This document shows, piece after piece, positions 10,301-17,790 of a stretch of DNA of 64,000 nucleotides (positions are counted from its first letter, which is position 1; every line of letters starts with the position of its first letter). Under the pieces are notes generated by a model. That model was not told the DNA's origin. It made no database searches and saw only the letters and a list, made by a program, of their open reading frames with translations. Position numbers and translations under genes: made by a program. The DNA is from Bacteroidaceae bacterium (lineage in GTDB: Bacteria; Bacteroidota; Bacteroidia; Bacteroidales; Bacteroidaceae): positions 1 to 64,000 of the forward strand of contig JAKSIV010000011.1 in assembly GCA_024398635.1 (NCBI GenBank), read 5' to 3'.

Positions 10301-10308
10301 TAATTTTG
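10301..10308 (+). promoter_or_regulatory. -7 box for rnpB
   Basis: TAATTTTG matches TAnnTTTG and lies 7 bases before the first conserved bases of RNase P RNA, the expected distance from box to transcript start. No good -33 TTTG is visible at the right spacing. Confidence 0.6.
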
Positions 10309-10314
10309 CAGCCT

Positions 10315-10680
10315 GAAAGCTGACCGGTCTGCCGCTGTCCCTATGGGGCTGAGGAAAGTCCGGGCGACACAGAGCATTCCACTTCCCAACTGGAAGCAGT
10401 CGGCAACGGCTGATAAGCGCAGAAGAAAACAACCGCCGCAAGGTAAGGGTGAGAAGGCGGGGTAAGAGCCCACCAGGCTTGTGGTGACACAAGTGCTGTG
10501 CGCCTTGGAAGTTGCAAGTTCATGTATACCGGCGTCAGAGGGCTGCTCGCCTGAGCCGGAGGGTAGAACGCGCGTGACCATAAGGTTACGGAGCCTTGCC
10601 GGTGACGGCAGGTCAAGATTAATGGCAGACGGGGAAGGTACGCGTACCGACCCTACAGAACCCGGCTTACAGGTCAGCTT
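10315..10680 (+). ncRNA. rnpB: RNase P RNA (bacterial class A)
   Basis: This is the catalytic RNA that trims 5' leaders from tRNA precursors. The conserved core is present in the right order: GAAAGCTGACCGG at the 5' end (P1/P2), GAGGAAAGTCCGGGC (P4 5' part and J3/4), GGTAAGGGTGAGAAGGCGGGG followed by GTAAGAGCCCACC in the middle, and ACAGAACCCGGCTTACAGG at the 3' end (P4 3' part). The last bases (AGGTCAGCTTT) pair with the 5' GAAAGCTGACC to close P1. Ends are set by that helix and could be off by a few bases. Open frames entering from both flanking genes across this RNA are spurious. Confidence 0.96.
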
Positions 10681-10708
10681 TTTATTTGATTATCAGCAAC
10701 AAAACTAT

Positions 10709-11233
10709 ATGAAGCGGGTACGCTGTCCCAAATGTGACCACTACAACACCTTTGACGAGACTCTCTACAAAGAGGGGCAGTCACTCGTGTTTGAATGCGA
10801 GAATTGCCGAAAGCAGTTCAGGATACGCATAGGCACTAGCAAACTGGCAGCAACGCAAAAGGACGCAGACCGGAAAAAAGAGGTCAACGACATAGGGTTC
10901 GGCTCCATCACCGTTGTGGAGAATGTTTTTGGATTCCGTCAGAGTTTTGCCTTACAGGAAGGCGAAAACATTATCGGCCGATACAATCCCGGCGACAACA
11001 TTACCATACCTATTGACACCAATGACCGAAGCATGGACCGCCGTCACTGCGTGATTACGGTAAAAAAGGAACCTACAGGTAAGATCAGTTATACTCTCAG
11101 AGACTTCCCCAGCCTGACCGGAACATTCCTTTTCAACCGTATTCTGGGAGACCGCGAGCGTGTCATTATTGAAGACGGAGCGATCATAACCCTGGGAGCC
11201 ACCACAATCATTCTCCAGGCTGAAGAGCAATAA
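10709..11233 (+). CDS. Zinc-ribbon plus FHA-domain protein
   Basis: The 174-residue protein starts at the ATG at 10709, just after rnpB; the upstream in-frame extension lies inside the RNA gene and is rejected. Residues 1-40 form a zinc ribbon with Cys6 and Cys9 (CPKC) and Cys30 and Cys33 (CENC), like the MJ0042-type finger. Residues about 70-170 are a forkhead-associated domain with the usual GR, SxxRH and N signatures (ENIIGRYNPGD, SMDRRHCVI, TFLFNRI). FHA domains bind phosphothreonine peptides, so this is probably a cytoplasmic signalling adaptor. No kinase is adjacent and the partner is unknown. Confidence 0.85.
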   Translation: MKRVRCPKCDHYNTFDETLYKEGQSLVFECENCRKQFRIRIGTSKLAATQKDADRKKEVNDIGFGSITVVENVFGFRQSFALQEGENIIGRYNPGDNITIPIDTNDRSMDRRHCVITVKKEPTGKISYTLRDFPSLTGTFLFNRILGDRERVIIEDGAIITLGATTIILQAEEQ

Positions 11234-11234
11234 A

Positions 11235-11258
11235 AAAGCCGCACGAAAATGCGGCTTT
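11235..11258. terminator. Bidirectional terminator between convergent genes
   Basis: Nine-base arms AAAGCCGCA (11235-11243) and TGCGGCTTT (11250-11258) flank a CGAAAA loop. A-rich and T-rich ends on both sides allow it to stop transcription of both the FHA gene and the convergent lipoprotein gene. Confidence 0.8.
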
Positions 11259-11277
11259 ATAATCATTCTTATCCGTT

Positions 11278-11736
11278 TTATTTCTTGTCAGTTCCAGGCT
11301 GAAGTATGCAAACCTTGAACTTATAGTCTCCCTGGATATATTTATGGAAATCCTGCCATTCTATAATCAATGTCAGAATTCCTCTCTCAACATCGAACCT
11401 GATGTTCTGCATAATCAGTACTTCGCCATTGTCCACAGGGAAAACGTAAGGAAGGATATTGTCACGACCATCGGCATCCACAAGATATACCAGAACAGCT
11501 CCGGTATTCAGGACTGCATCTGTTATCTCATCAAAACGGAACTCCTGATAAACATAGCAGCCGGGCTGACCTTCTGTACCTGACAACTGCCAATCGGCAC
11601 CTCTGGCATCAATGTAGTCAACGAACATGTCTGTTCCCTGTTTTACAATCTCGTAAGTCTCATATGTTCTATAGACATCACCACAACTGCAAAACAGCAA
11701 TGCCGCTGTTGCCATAGAAATAACGATCTTCTTCAT
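11278..11736 (-). CDS. Small lipoprotein of unknown function
   Basis: The 152-residue product has a signal peptide with a lipobox-like end (LLFCSC, lipidated Cys near residue 18). The mature domain is rich in aromatic and acidic residues and looks beta-rich. I recognise no motif that gives a function; several Bacteroidales lipoproteins of this size look similar. It converges on the FHA gene. The stretch upstream to the TonB-C gene is short and shows no clear TAnnTTTG box on this strand. Confidence 0.6.
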   Translation of the reverse strand: MKKIVISMATAALLFCSCGDVYRTYETYEIVKQGTDMFVDYIDARGADWQLSGTEGQPGCYVYQEFRFDEITDAVLNTGAVLVYLVDADGRDNILPYVFPVDNGEVLIMQNIRFDVERGILTLIIEWQDFHKYIQGDYKFKVCILQPGTDKK

Positions 11737-11810
11737 TTCAATATAGTTTTAGTGTTCTTTATATTAAAGACGATAAAAAGCGGGTTTTGTTATTGAGACC
11801 ACAAAAATAA

Positions 11811-12269
11811 TTACTGTTCGTTATATCTGATCAGCTCCTGACTGGATTTCTGACCTTTTCTGGATGCACGAATAGTAATAGGCATGGATACCTTATATCT
11901 TACGGGCACACCGTTTTTTGTAGCCGGAGTCCAGCGGGGCATGGCTTTGAGAAGACGGAGCACCTCTTCATCTATTGAATAATCCAAACCTTTGAGAATG
12001 CCTACATATGTTATGTCACCGGACTTTTCGACTGTAAACTCCACTTCCATCTTTCCGTTGACAGAACGTTTCTGGGCCTCCTCGGGATATTGGAAGTTAG
12101 TGGAAATGTACTCATACATCTTCTCTATTCCGCCCTTGAATTCAGGCTGTGTTATGACATCCTCTGTTTTCTTTGTGGTATTGCCATTGGAATCCTTATC
12201 GGACTGGGCGTAAACCGAGCCGGATACAGACAGTAGCAAAATAAGCAGTGAGGCAAGTTTTCTCATCAC
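11811..12269 (-). CDS. Secreted protein with a TonB C-terminal domain
   Basis: The 152-residue protein has a cleavable signal peptide (ends SVYAQ) and then a TonB_C domain. It shows the signature common in Bacteroidetes: PEFKGGIEKMYEYI, then YPEEAQKRSVNGKMEVEFTV, and ending near PRWTPATKNGVPV. Classical TonB has an uncleaved membrane anchor and a proline-rich spacer. Here there is neither, so the domain would be free in the periplasm and could not transmit energy from ExbBD on its own. It may instead bind envelope partners. Domain call is firm; role is inference. Confidence 0.8.
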   Translation of the reverse strand: MMRKLASLLILLLSVSGSVYAQSDKDSNGNTTKKTEDVITQPEFKGGIEKMYEYISTNFQYPEEAQKRSVNGKMEVEFTVEKSGDITYVGILKGLDYSIDEEVLRLLKAMPRWTPATKNGVPVRYKVSMPITIRASRKGQKSSQELIRYNEQ

Positions 12270-12333
12270 ATCTGTTGTTTTTCGTTATCTTTGATAACCT
12301 TCATGGCATTTGGTTAAATCAGGACCAAAAATC

Positions 12334-13770
12334 TTAACATTTTTTCTCAAGTAATGTCACTACTTCCACATGCTGTGTATGAGGAAACATATCGACAGGC
12401 TGCACTGCCACCACCCTATAACCCTGGTCAAGGAGAGCTATGTCACGGGCCTGGGTTGCAGGGTTACAGCTCACATATACAATACGTTCAGGAGCAGCTT
12501 TAAGAATCACGTCAACCACATCGGGATGCATTCCTGCACGGGGAGGATCAGTTATGATGACATCCGGAGTGCCGTGATCGGCAATAAAGCTTTCATTAAG
12601 CACATCCTTCATGTCACCCGCAAAGAACTCCGTATTCTCAATATTGTTCAATGCAGCATTGACCTTGGCGTCCTCAATGGCCTCGGGCACATACTCAATA
12701 CCTATCACTTTCTTTGCTCCGGCCGATATGAACTGTGCAATCGTTCCGGTACCGGTATAGAGGTCATAAACAACCTCATCCGGCTTAAGATCAGCCAGTA
12801 TACGGACAACAGAATAGAGTCTGTAAGCCTGACGGCTGTTGGTCTGGAAGAATGACTTGGGACCGATCTTGAACCTGAGATTCTCCATGGTTTCATAGAT
12901 AAACTCCTCACCACGGAAGACATGAACATCCAGATCACCGAAAGTATCGTTGCACTTATTGTTTATCACGTACAGCAAAGAGGTAATTTCAGGGAAACTG
13001 TCAGACAGGTACTGCATAAGTCCCATGAACTGCTCCTCTTCAACAGGATTTGTAACCTTGGCCTGGACAAGAACCATTATCTGTCCCGTGGTTACCACGC
13101 GAACCATCATATCACGCAGAATTCCTTCAAGAGAACGCAGGTTTATGAACGGAATTCCATGCTCCACTGCGTATTCATACGCGGCATTGCGGATACGGTC
13201 CGAAATTTCATCCTGAAGCCAGCATTCATTGATGTGAAGTACCTTGTCAAATGCTCCCGGAATATGGAATCCGAGTCCCGGCTGCTTGCGCTGGGCAGTA
13301 TTTTCAGGGTTGTCGAGTTCTGCCAGTTCCTCTTGAGTGAGCCAACGCATGTTGCTAAACGAATACTCCAGCTTATTGCGGTAACGCACAGTCTCTTCGG
13401 ACCCCAGGATCGGACTGATTTCCGGAAGTTCGACCTTAGCTATCCTGGTGAGGTTGTCTACCACCTGCTGCTGTTTGAAACGGAGCTGTTCCTCATATGG
13501 AAGATTCTGCCATTTACAGCCTCCACATATACCGAAATGGCGACAAAACGGCACGGCACGGACATCGGACAGTTTATGAAACCTGACGGCTACAGCCTCG
13601 GCATAACTATGTTTCTTTTTGAGAATCTTTAGGTCAACAATATCGCCCGGAACAACAAAAGGCACAAAAACCACAAGGTCATTGATTCTGACCAAAGATT
13701 TTCCTTCGGCCGCCACTCCGGTTATGGTAACATTCTCAATTATGGGTTGCTCGCGTCTCTTTCTTGACAT
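12334..13770 (-). CDS. rlmD: TrmA/RlmD-family RNA (uracil-5-)-methyltransferase
   Basis: The 478-residue protein is an S-adenosylmethionine enzyme that makes 5-methyluridine, most likely in 23S rRNA. An N-terminal TRAM domain occupies about 1-65. Iron-sulfur ligands follow at Cys76, Cys82 and Cys85 (FCRHFGICGGC), with a fourth near HINEC. The SAM-binding motif is DLYTGTGTIAQ, then DPPRAGMHP, and the catalytic cysteine lies in YVSCNPATQ. Bacteroidetes often have several paralogues, so the exact target base is inferred. A minus-strand TAACTTTG box (13790-13797) lies 20 bases upstream of the ATG. Confidence 0.88.
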   Translation of the reverse strand: MSRKRREQPIIENVTITGVAAEGKSLVRINDLVVFVPFVVPGDIVDLKILKKKHSYAEAVAVRFHKLSDVRAVPFCRHFGICGGCKWQNLPYEEQLRFKQQQVVDNLTRIAKVELPEISPILGSEETVRYRNKLEYSFSNMRWLTQEELAELDNPENTAQRKQPGLGFHIPGAFDKVLHINECWLQDEISDRIRNAAYEYAVEHGIPFINLRSLEGILRDMMVRVVTTGQIMVLVQAKVTNPVEEEQFMGLMQYLSDSFPEITSLLYVINNKCNDTFGDLDVHVFRGEEFIYETMENLRFKIGPKSFFQTNSRQAYRLYSVVRILADLKPDEVVYDLYTGTGTIAQFISAGAKKVIGIEYVPEAIEDAKVNAALNNIENTEFFAGDMKDVLNESFIADHGTPDVIITDPPRAGMHPDVVDVILKAAPERIVYVSCNPATQARDIALLDQGYRVVAVQPVDMFPHTQHVEVVTLLEKKC

Positions 13771-13789
13771 ATTGTATTGTTTAGCGCTG

Positions 13790-13797
13790 CAAAGTTA
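13790..13797 (-). promoter_or_regulatory. -7 box for rlmD
   Basis: The minus strand reads TAACTTTG, a match to TAnnTTTG 20 bases before the start codon. The -33 position is not a clean TTTG. Confidence 0.45.
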
Positions 13798-13871
13798 CTC
13801 AAGAAGCAAAGAATTATGCAATAATTACACAAAAAGAGACTTACCATATACATCTTTTAATAATTAATGAG

Positions 13872-13879
13872 TACCTTTG
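13872..13879 (+). promoter_or_regulatory. -7 box for ppdK
   Basis: TACCTTTG matches TAnnTTTG. It predicts a leader of about 65 bases before the ATG at 13952. The same TACCTTTG sequence is used by the tRNA-Lys promoter at 37976-37983. Confidence 0.55.
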
Positions 13880-13951
13880 CACCCGCAAAAAGAAACAAAG
13901 GACTAATCGTTCAGAAGAAGACATAAACAACATAATATTTTTCAACTATTT

Positions 13952-16678
13952 ATGAGCGAAAAAAGAGTTTACAAGTTCGGAAACGGACAAGCTGAGGGAA
14001 ATGCCCAGATGCGCAATCTGCTGGGTGGCAAAGGCGCCAACCTTGCTGAGATGAATTTGCTTGGTGTACCGGTACCTCCGGGTTTCACAATCACCACTGA
14101 TGTTTGCAACGAGTATTATCAGATTGGTCGCGACAAGGTCGTAGCAATCCTGAAGAACGATGTTGAGGATGCCATCCGCCACATCGAGAAACTGATGAAT
14201 TCAAAATTCGGTGATGTAGAGAATCCTCTGCTGGTTTCTGTACGTTCAGGTGCCCGCGCTTCAATGCCGGGTATGATGGACACCATCCTGAACCTGGGAC
14301 TCAATGACGAGGTTGTTGAAGGTCTGTCACGTAAGACCAACAACCCCCACTTCGCTTGGGACAGCTACCGTCGTTTCGTACAGATGTACGGTGACGTAGT
14401 TCTGGGTATGAAGCCCGTAAGCAAGACTGATGTTGACCCGTTTGAGGCTATCATCGAGAAGGTTAAGGAAGAGAGCGGCGTGGTTCTGGACAAGGACCTG
14501 AGCGTTGATGACCTGAAGAAGCTGGTTAAGCTGTTCAAGGCTGCCGTCAAGGAGCGCACCGGTCAGGACTTCCCCACCAGCGCTATGGATCAGCTTTGGG
14601 GCGCTATCTGCGCTGTGTTCGGTTCATGGAACAACGAGCGCGCCATCCTGTATCGTAAGATGGAAGGAATACCCGATGAGTGGGGTACCGCCGTATCAGT
14701 TATGGCTATGGTATTCGGTAACATGGGTGATACATCAGCTACAGGTGTATGCTTCAGCCGTGACGCCGCTACCGGTGAGAACCTGTTCAACGGTGAGTAT
14801 CTGGTTAACGCACAGGGCGAGGACGTAGTTGCAGGTATCCGCACTCCGCAGCAGATTACAATCGAGGGTTCAAAGCGTTGGGCTGCTCTGGCAGGCGTAT
14901 CTGAGGAGGAGCGCAAGGCCAAGTATCCTTCTATGGAAGAGGCAATGCCCGCTATCTACAAGGAGCTCGATGCTCTGCAGACAAAGCTTGAGAACCACTA
15001 TCACGATATGCAGGATATGGAGTTCACCGTTCAGGAGGGCAAGCTCTGGTTCCTCCAGACACGTAACGGTAAGCGCACAGGTACCGCAATGGTTAAGATC
15101 GCCATGGATCTGATGCACGAGGGTCTGATCGACGAGAAGACCGCCATCCAGCGCTGCGAGCCCCAGAAGCTCGACGAGCTGCTCCACCCCGTATTCGACA
15201 AGAACGCCCTTAAGAAGGCTAAGGTTCTGACCACCGGTCTTCCCGCTTCACCGGGTGCCGCTTGCGGTCAGATCGTATTCAACGCCGATGATGCTGAGGC
15301 TTGGCGCAAGAACGGCCACAAGGTTATCATGGTTCGTATCGAGACTTCACCTGAGGATCTGGCCGGTATGGCTGCTGCCGAGGGTATCCTGACATGCCGC
15401 GGCGGTATGACCAGCCACGCTGCAGTTGTTGCCCGCGGTATGGGTAAGTGCTGCGTATCAGGTGCCGGTGCTCTGAGCGTTGACTACGTTAAGAAGACAG
15501 TAAAGATTGAGGACGTTGTCCTTAAGGAAGGTGACTATATTTCAATCAACGGTTCAACAGGTCAGGTATTCGAAGGTCAGATTGAGACCAAGGCTGCCGA
15601 GATCAGCGGCGACTTCGCTGAGCTGATGGATCTGTGCAACAAGTACACACGTCTGGTTGTACGCACCAACGCCGATACTCCTCACGATGCTGAGGTAGCC
15701 CGCACATTCGGTGCCGTAGGTATCGGTCTCTGCCGTACCGAGCACATGTTCTTTGAGGGTGAGAAGATCAAGGCTATGCGTGAGATGATCCTGGCCGAGA
15801 ACAAGGAGGGCCGCGAGAAGGCTCTTGCCAAGCTGCTCCCCTACCAGACCAAGGACTTCTACGGAATCCTTAAGGCTATGGACGGACTGCCCGTCAACAT
15901 CCGTCTGCTCGATCCCCCCTTGCATGAGTTCGTACCTCATGACAGAAAGGGTCAGCAGGAGATGGCCGATGCAATGGGCGTAACTCTGGAGCAGATCAAG
16001 GCTCGCGTTGAGTCTCTGTCAGAGAACAACCCGATGCTGGGTCACCGCGGTTGCCGTCTGGGTAACACCTATCCTGAGATCACCGAGATGCAGACCAAGG
16101 CTATCATCGGCGCTGCCATCCAGCTCCGTAAGGAGGGCATGAATCCTCAGCCCGAGATCATGGTTCCGCTGGTAGGTAAGCACTACGAGTTCGAGCAGCA
16201 GGAGGAGATCATCCGCGCTACAGCAGCCAAGCTGTTCGAGGAGGAAGGTGTTAAGCCGTTCGAGTTCAAGGTTGGAACAATGATTGAGATCCCGCGTGCC
16301 GCTCTTACTGCTGATGCAGTTGCAGCCCGCGCCGAGTACTTCTCATTCGGTACCAATGACCTTACTCAGATGACATTCGGTTACTCACGTGACGATATCG
16401 CTTCATTCCTGCCGGTTTACCTGGAGAAGAAGATCCTTAAGGTTGACCCGTTCCAGGTTCTGGACCAGAAGGGTGTAGGCCAGCTCATCAAGATGGCTGT
16501 AGAGAAGGGCCGTTCAGTTCGTCCCGACCTCAAGTGCGGTATCTGCGGCGAGCATGGTGGCGAGCCTTCATCAGTCAAGTTCTGCGACAAGGTTGGACTT
16601 AACTACGTTAGCTGCTCACCGTTCCGCGTGCCTATCGCAAGACTAGCAGCTGCCCAGGGTGCAATTGAGAACTGCTAA
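13952..16678 (+). CDS. ppdK: Pyruvate, phosphate dikinase
   Basis: The 908-residue enzyme interconverts pyruvate, ATP and phosphate with phosphoenolpyruvate, AMP and pyrophosphate. In Bacteroidales it is a main link between glycolysis and PEP-based anaplerosis. An N-terminal ATP-grasp domain covers about 1-340. The swivelling domain carries the phosphorylated His489 in GGMTSHAAVVARG. The C-terminal TIM barrel binds PEP/pyruvate and has the catalytic cysteine in CGICGEHGG. Codon use is strongly biased (CGT/CGC, GGT, ATC, CTG, AAG), far more than in its neighbours, which suggests very high expression. It ends in a 23-base-pair palindrome shared with the convergent gene. Confidence 0.97.
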   Translation: MSEKRVYKFGNGQAEGNAQMRNLLGGKGANLAEMNLLGVPVPPGFTITTDVCNEYYQIGRDKVVAILKNDVEDAIRHIEKLMNSKFGDVENPLLVSVRSGARASMPGMMDTILNLGLNDEVVEGLSRKTNNPHFAWDSYRRFVQMYGDVVLGMKPVSKTDVDPFEAIIEKVKEESGVVLDKDLSVDDLKKLVKLFKAAVKERTGQDFPTSAMDQLWGAICAVFGSWNNERAILYRKMEGIPDEWGTAVSVMAMVFGNMGDTSATGVCFSRDAATGENLFNGEYLVNAQGEDVVAGIRTPQQITIEGSKRWAALAGVSEEERKAKYPSMEEAMPAIYKELDALQTKLENHYHDMQDMEFTVQEGKLWFLQTRNGKRTGTAMVKIAMDLMHEGLIDEKTAIQRCEPQKLDELLHPVFDKNALKKAKVLTTGLPASPGAACGQIVFNADDAEAWRKNGHKVIMVRIETSPEDLAGMAAAEGILTCRGGMTSHAAVVARGMGKCCVSGAGALSVDYVKKTVKIEDVVLKEGDYISINGSTGQVFEGQIETKAAEISGDFAELMDLCNKYTRLVVRTNADTPHDAEVARTFGAVGIGLCRTEHMFFEGEKIKAMREMILAENKEGREKALAKLLPYQTKDFYGILKAMDGLPVNIRLLDPPLHEFVPHDRKGQQEMADAMGVTLEQIKARVESLSENNPMLGHRGCRLGNTYPEITEMQTKAIIGAAIQLRKEGMNPQPEIMVPLVGKHYEFEQQEEIIRATAAKLFEEEGVKPFEFKVGTMIEIPRAALTADAVAARAEYFSFGTNDLTQMTFGYSRDDIASFLPVYLEKKILKVDPFQVLDQKGVGQLIKMAVEKGRSVRPDLKCGICGEHGGEPSSVKFCDKVGLNYVSCSPFRVPIARLAAAQGAIENC

Positions 16679-16685
16679 TCACAGT

Positions 16686-16741
16686 TTTATATAAACAAAA
16701 TGTGGCGGACCGATTGGCCCGCCACATTTTGTTTATATAAA
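16686..16741. terminator. Long palindromic bidirectional terminator after ppdK
   Basis: Perfect 23-base arms (16686-16708 and 16719-16741) surround a 10-base loop. The GC-rich top (GTGGCGG/CCGCCAC) and A/T-rich base work as a terminator for both ppdK and the convergent membrane protein, whose stop codon is at 16747. Confidence 0.85.
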
Positions 16742-16746
16742 TATGA

Positions 16747-17790
16747 TTACTTACGGAAAGTGTAGAACCAGAAGTAGGATTCGTGGAATTTGATAAAGGT
16801 GCTGTTGGCCTGAAATTGGGTCGGTTCACTCTTAACTGACTCCAACTCACTCTTAAAGGCATCGTAAAGCTCTTTTTCTTCCTTAAACTGTTTGGGGAAC
16901 TTTGCAGCGGTAAGGCTATCATCGGCAAGCACCAGTGCCTGCATGTAATAAGTAGGCATATAAGGATAGTCTTCCAGATGAATGCTGTCACGGAACGAAT
17001 CCAGGTCACCGTCAAGGAGACAAGCTGACAAGTATGCCTGAGTGTCATTAATTCTTCTCAGCGATCTGGACAATGACTTGGGATCAGATATTCTGTATCT
17101 GAACAACAATGCCCCTATCTCGCATCCCTTAGGAAAATCCTTCACAGGATAATCAAGCATAGCTTTAGCGCGCAGAAGATCTATACCGGGATCGGACTCC
17201 TCCTCATATCGGCCATAATCAAACAGATCCTCATATCTGCCCTCACTGTACAGCTGTTCCATACGGAGGCGACGGTGGAGATTCTCATCGGTATTGCCCA
17301 GATAGCCGGTCATACAGAAAAGCAGAGACATTATCAGCAGGTTACCGGCCAGTGTACGGGTACGGTCATTGTATTCGGATTTGGGGACCGATGCCACAAT
17401 CTTACATATCAGGAAGAGGACAACCATAAAAGCACCTGTCACTATCCATACGGTATATGACTGACAAAAAAGAGAATCGCCGTCATAACCGGTAATGACT
17501 CCCAGGAACGCCGCAGAGAAGAGATAGTTACAAGCATACAGGCCTTTCTTGAAACGCAGGACAATCTTGCCGGGTAAAGCAAGGAGCAATGCTATCGCCG
17601 TCAATGCCAGACTGACCAGAAGATGATGGTTATACATCCATATCCTCAAACCGTTTTCGGCCGAGAACAATACTCTGTTTTCGGCCCACAGCAACTCTCT
17701 TTGGAAGAAATACAGCCAGCAGAATGCGAATGCCGCAAACAATAATCCGCAAATCCAGCGGACGCACTTGTCACATGACTTTTTTTCCAT
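16747..17790 (-). CDS. Polytopic membrane protein of unknown function (DUF6057-like)
   Basis: The 347-residue product has four or five predicted membrane helices in the first 165 residues (about 10-30, 50-72, 85-100, 110-132, 148-162). A soluble helical C-terminal half follows, with TPR-like stretches (LYSEGRYEDLFDYG, QALVLADDSL). The layout resembles uncharacterised Bacteroidales membrane proteins grouped as DUF6057, but I am recalling that rather than testing it, and it is shorter than I would expect. It overlaps the 3' end of glgB by 20 bases and is last in the PBP1A-kdsB-MORN-YhcH-glgB operon. No function should be inferred from that alone. Confidence 0.65.
   Translation of the reverse strand: MEKKSCDKCVRWICGLLFAAFAFCWLYFFQRELLWAENRVLFSAENGLRIWMYNHHLLVSLALTAIALLLALPGKIVLRFKKGLYACNYLFSAAFLGVITGYDGDSLFCQSYTVWIVTGAFMVVLFLICKIVASVPKSEYNDRTRTLAGNLLIMSLLFCMTGYLGNTDENLHRRLRMEQLYSEGRYEDLFDYGRYEEESDPGIDLLRAKAMLDYPVKDFPKGCEIGALLFRYRISDPKSLSRSLRRINDTQAYLSACLLDGDLDSFRDSIHLEDYPYMPTYYMQALVLADDSLTAAKFPKQFKEEKELYDAFKSELESVKSEPTQFQANSTFIKFHESYFWFYTFRK

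Noticed and set aside
10246..10581. Upstream extension of the C1 peptidase frame
   Set aside because: It runs through the RNase P RNA gene and its promoter, and the ATG at 10245 already gives a complete signal peptide.
10481..10708. Upstream extension of the FHA protein frame
   Set aside because: It lies inside rnpB; the CxxC zinc ribbon begins right after the ATG at 10709.
12922..13632. Long open frame of 236 codons opposite rlmD
   Set aside because: It is antisense to a complete, well-conserved gene and has no domain-like sequence; a shadow frame.
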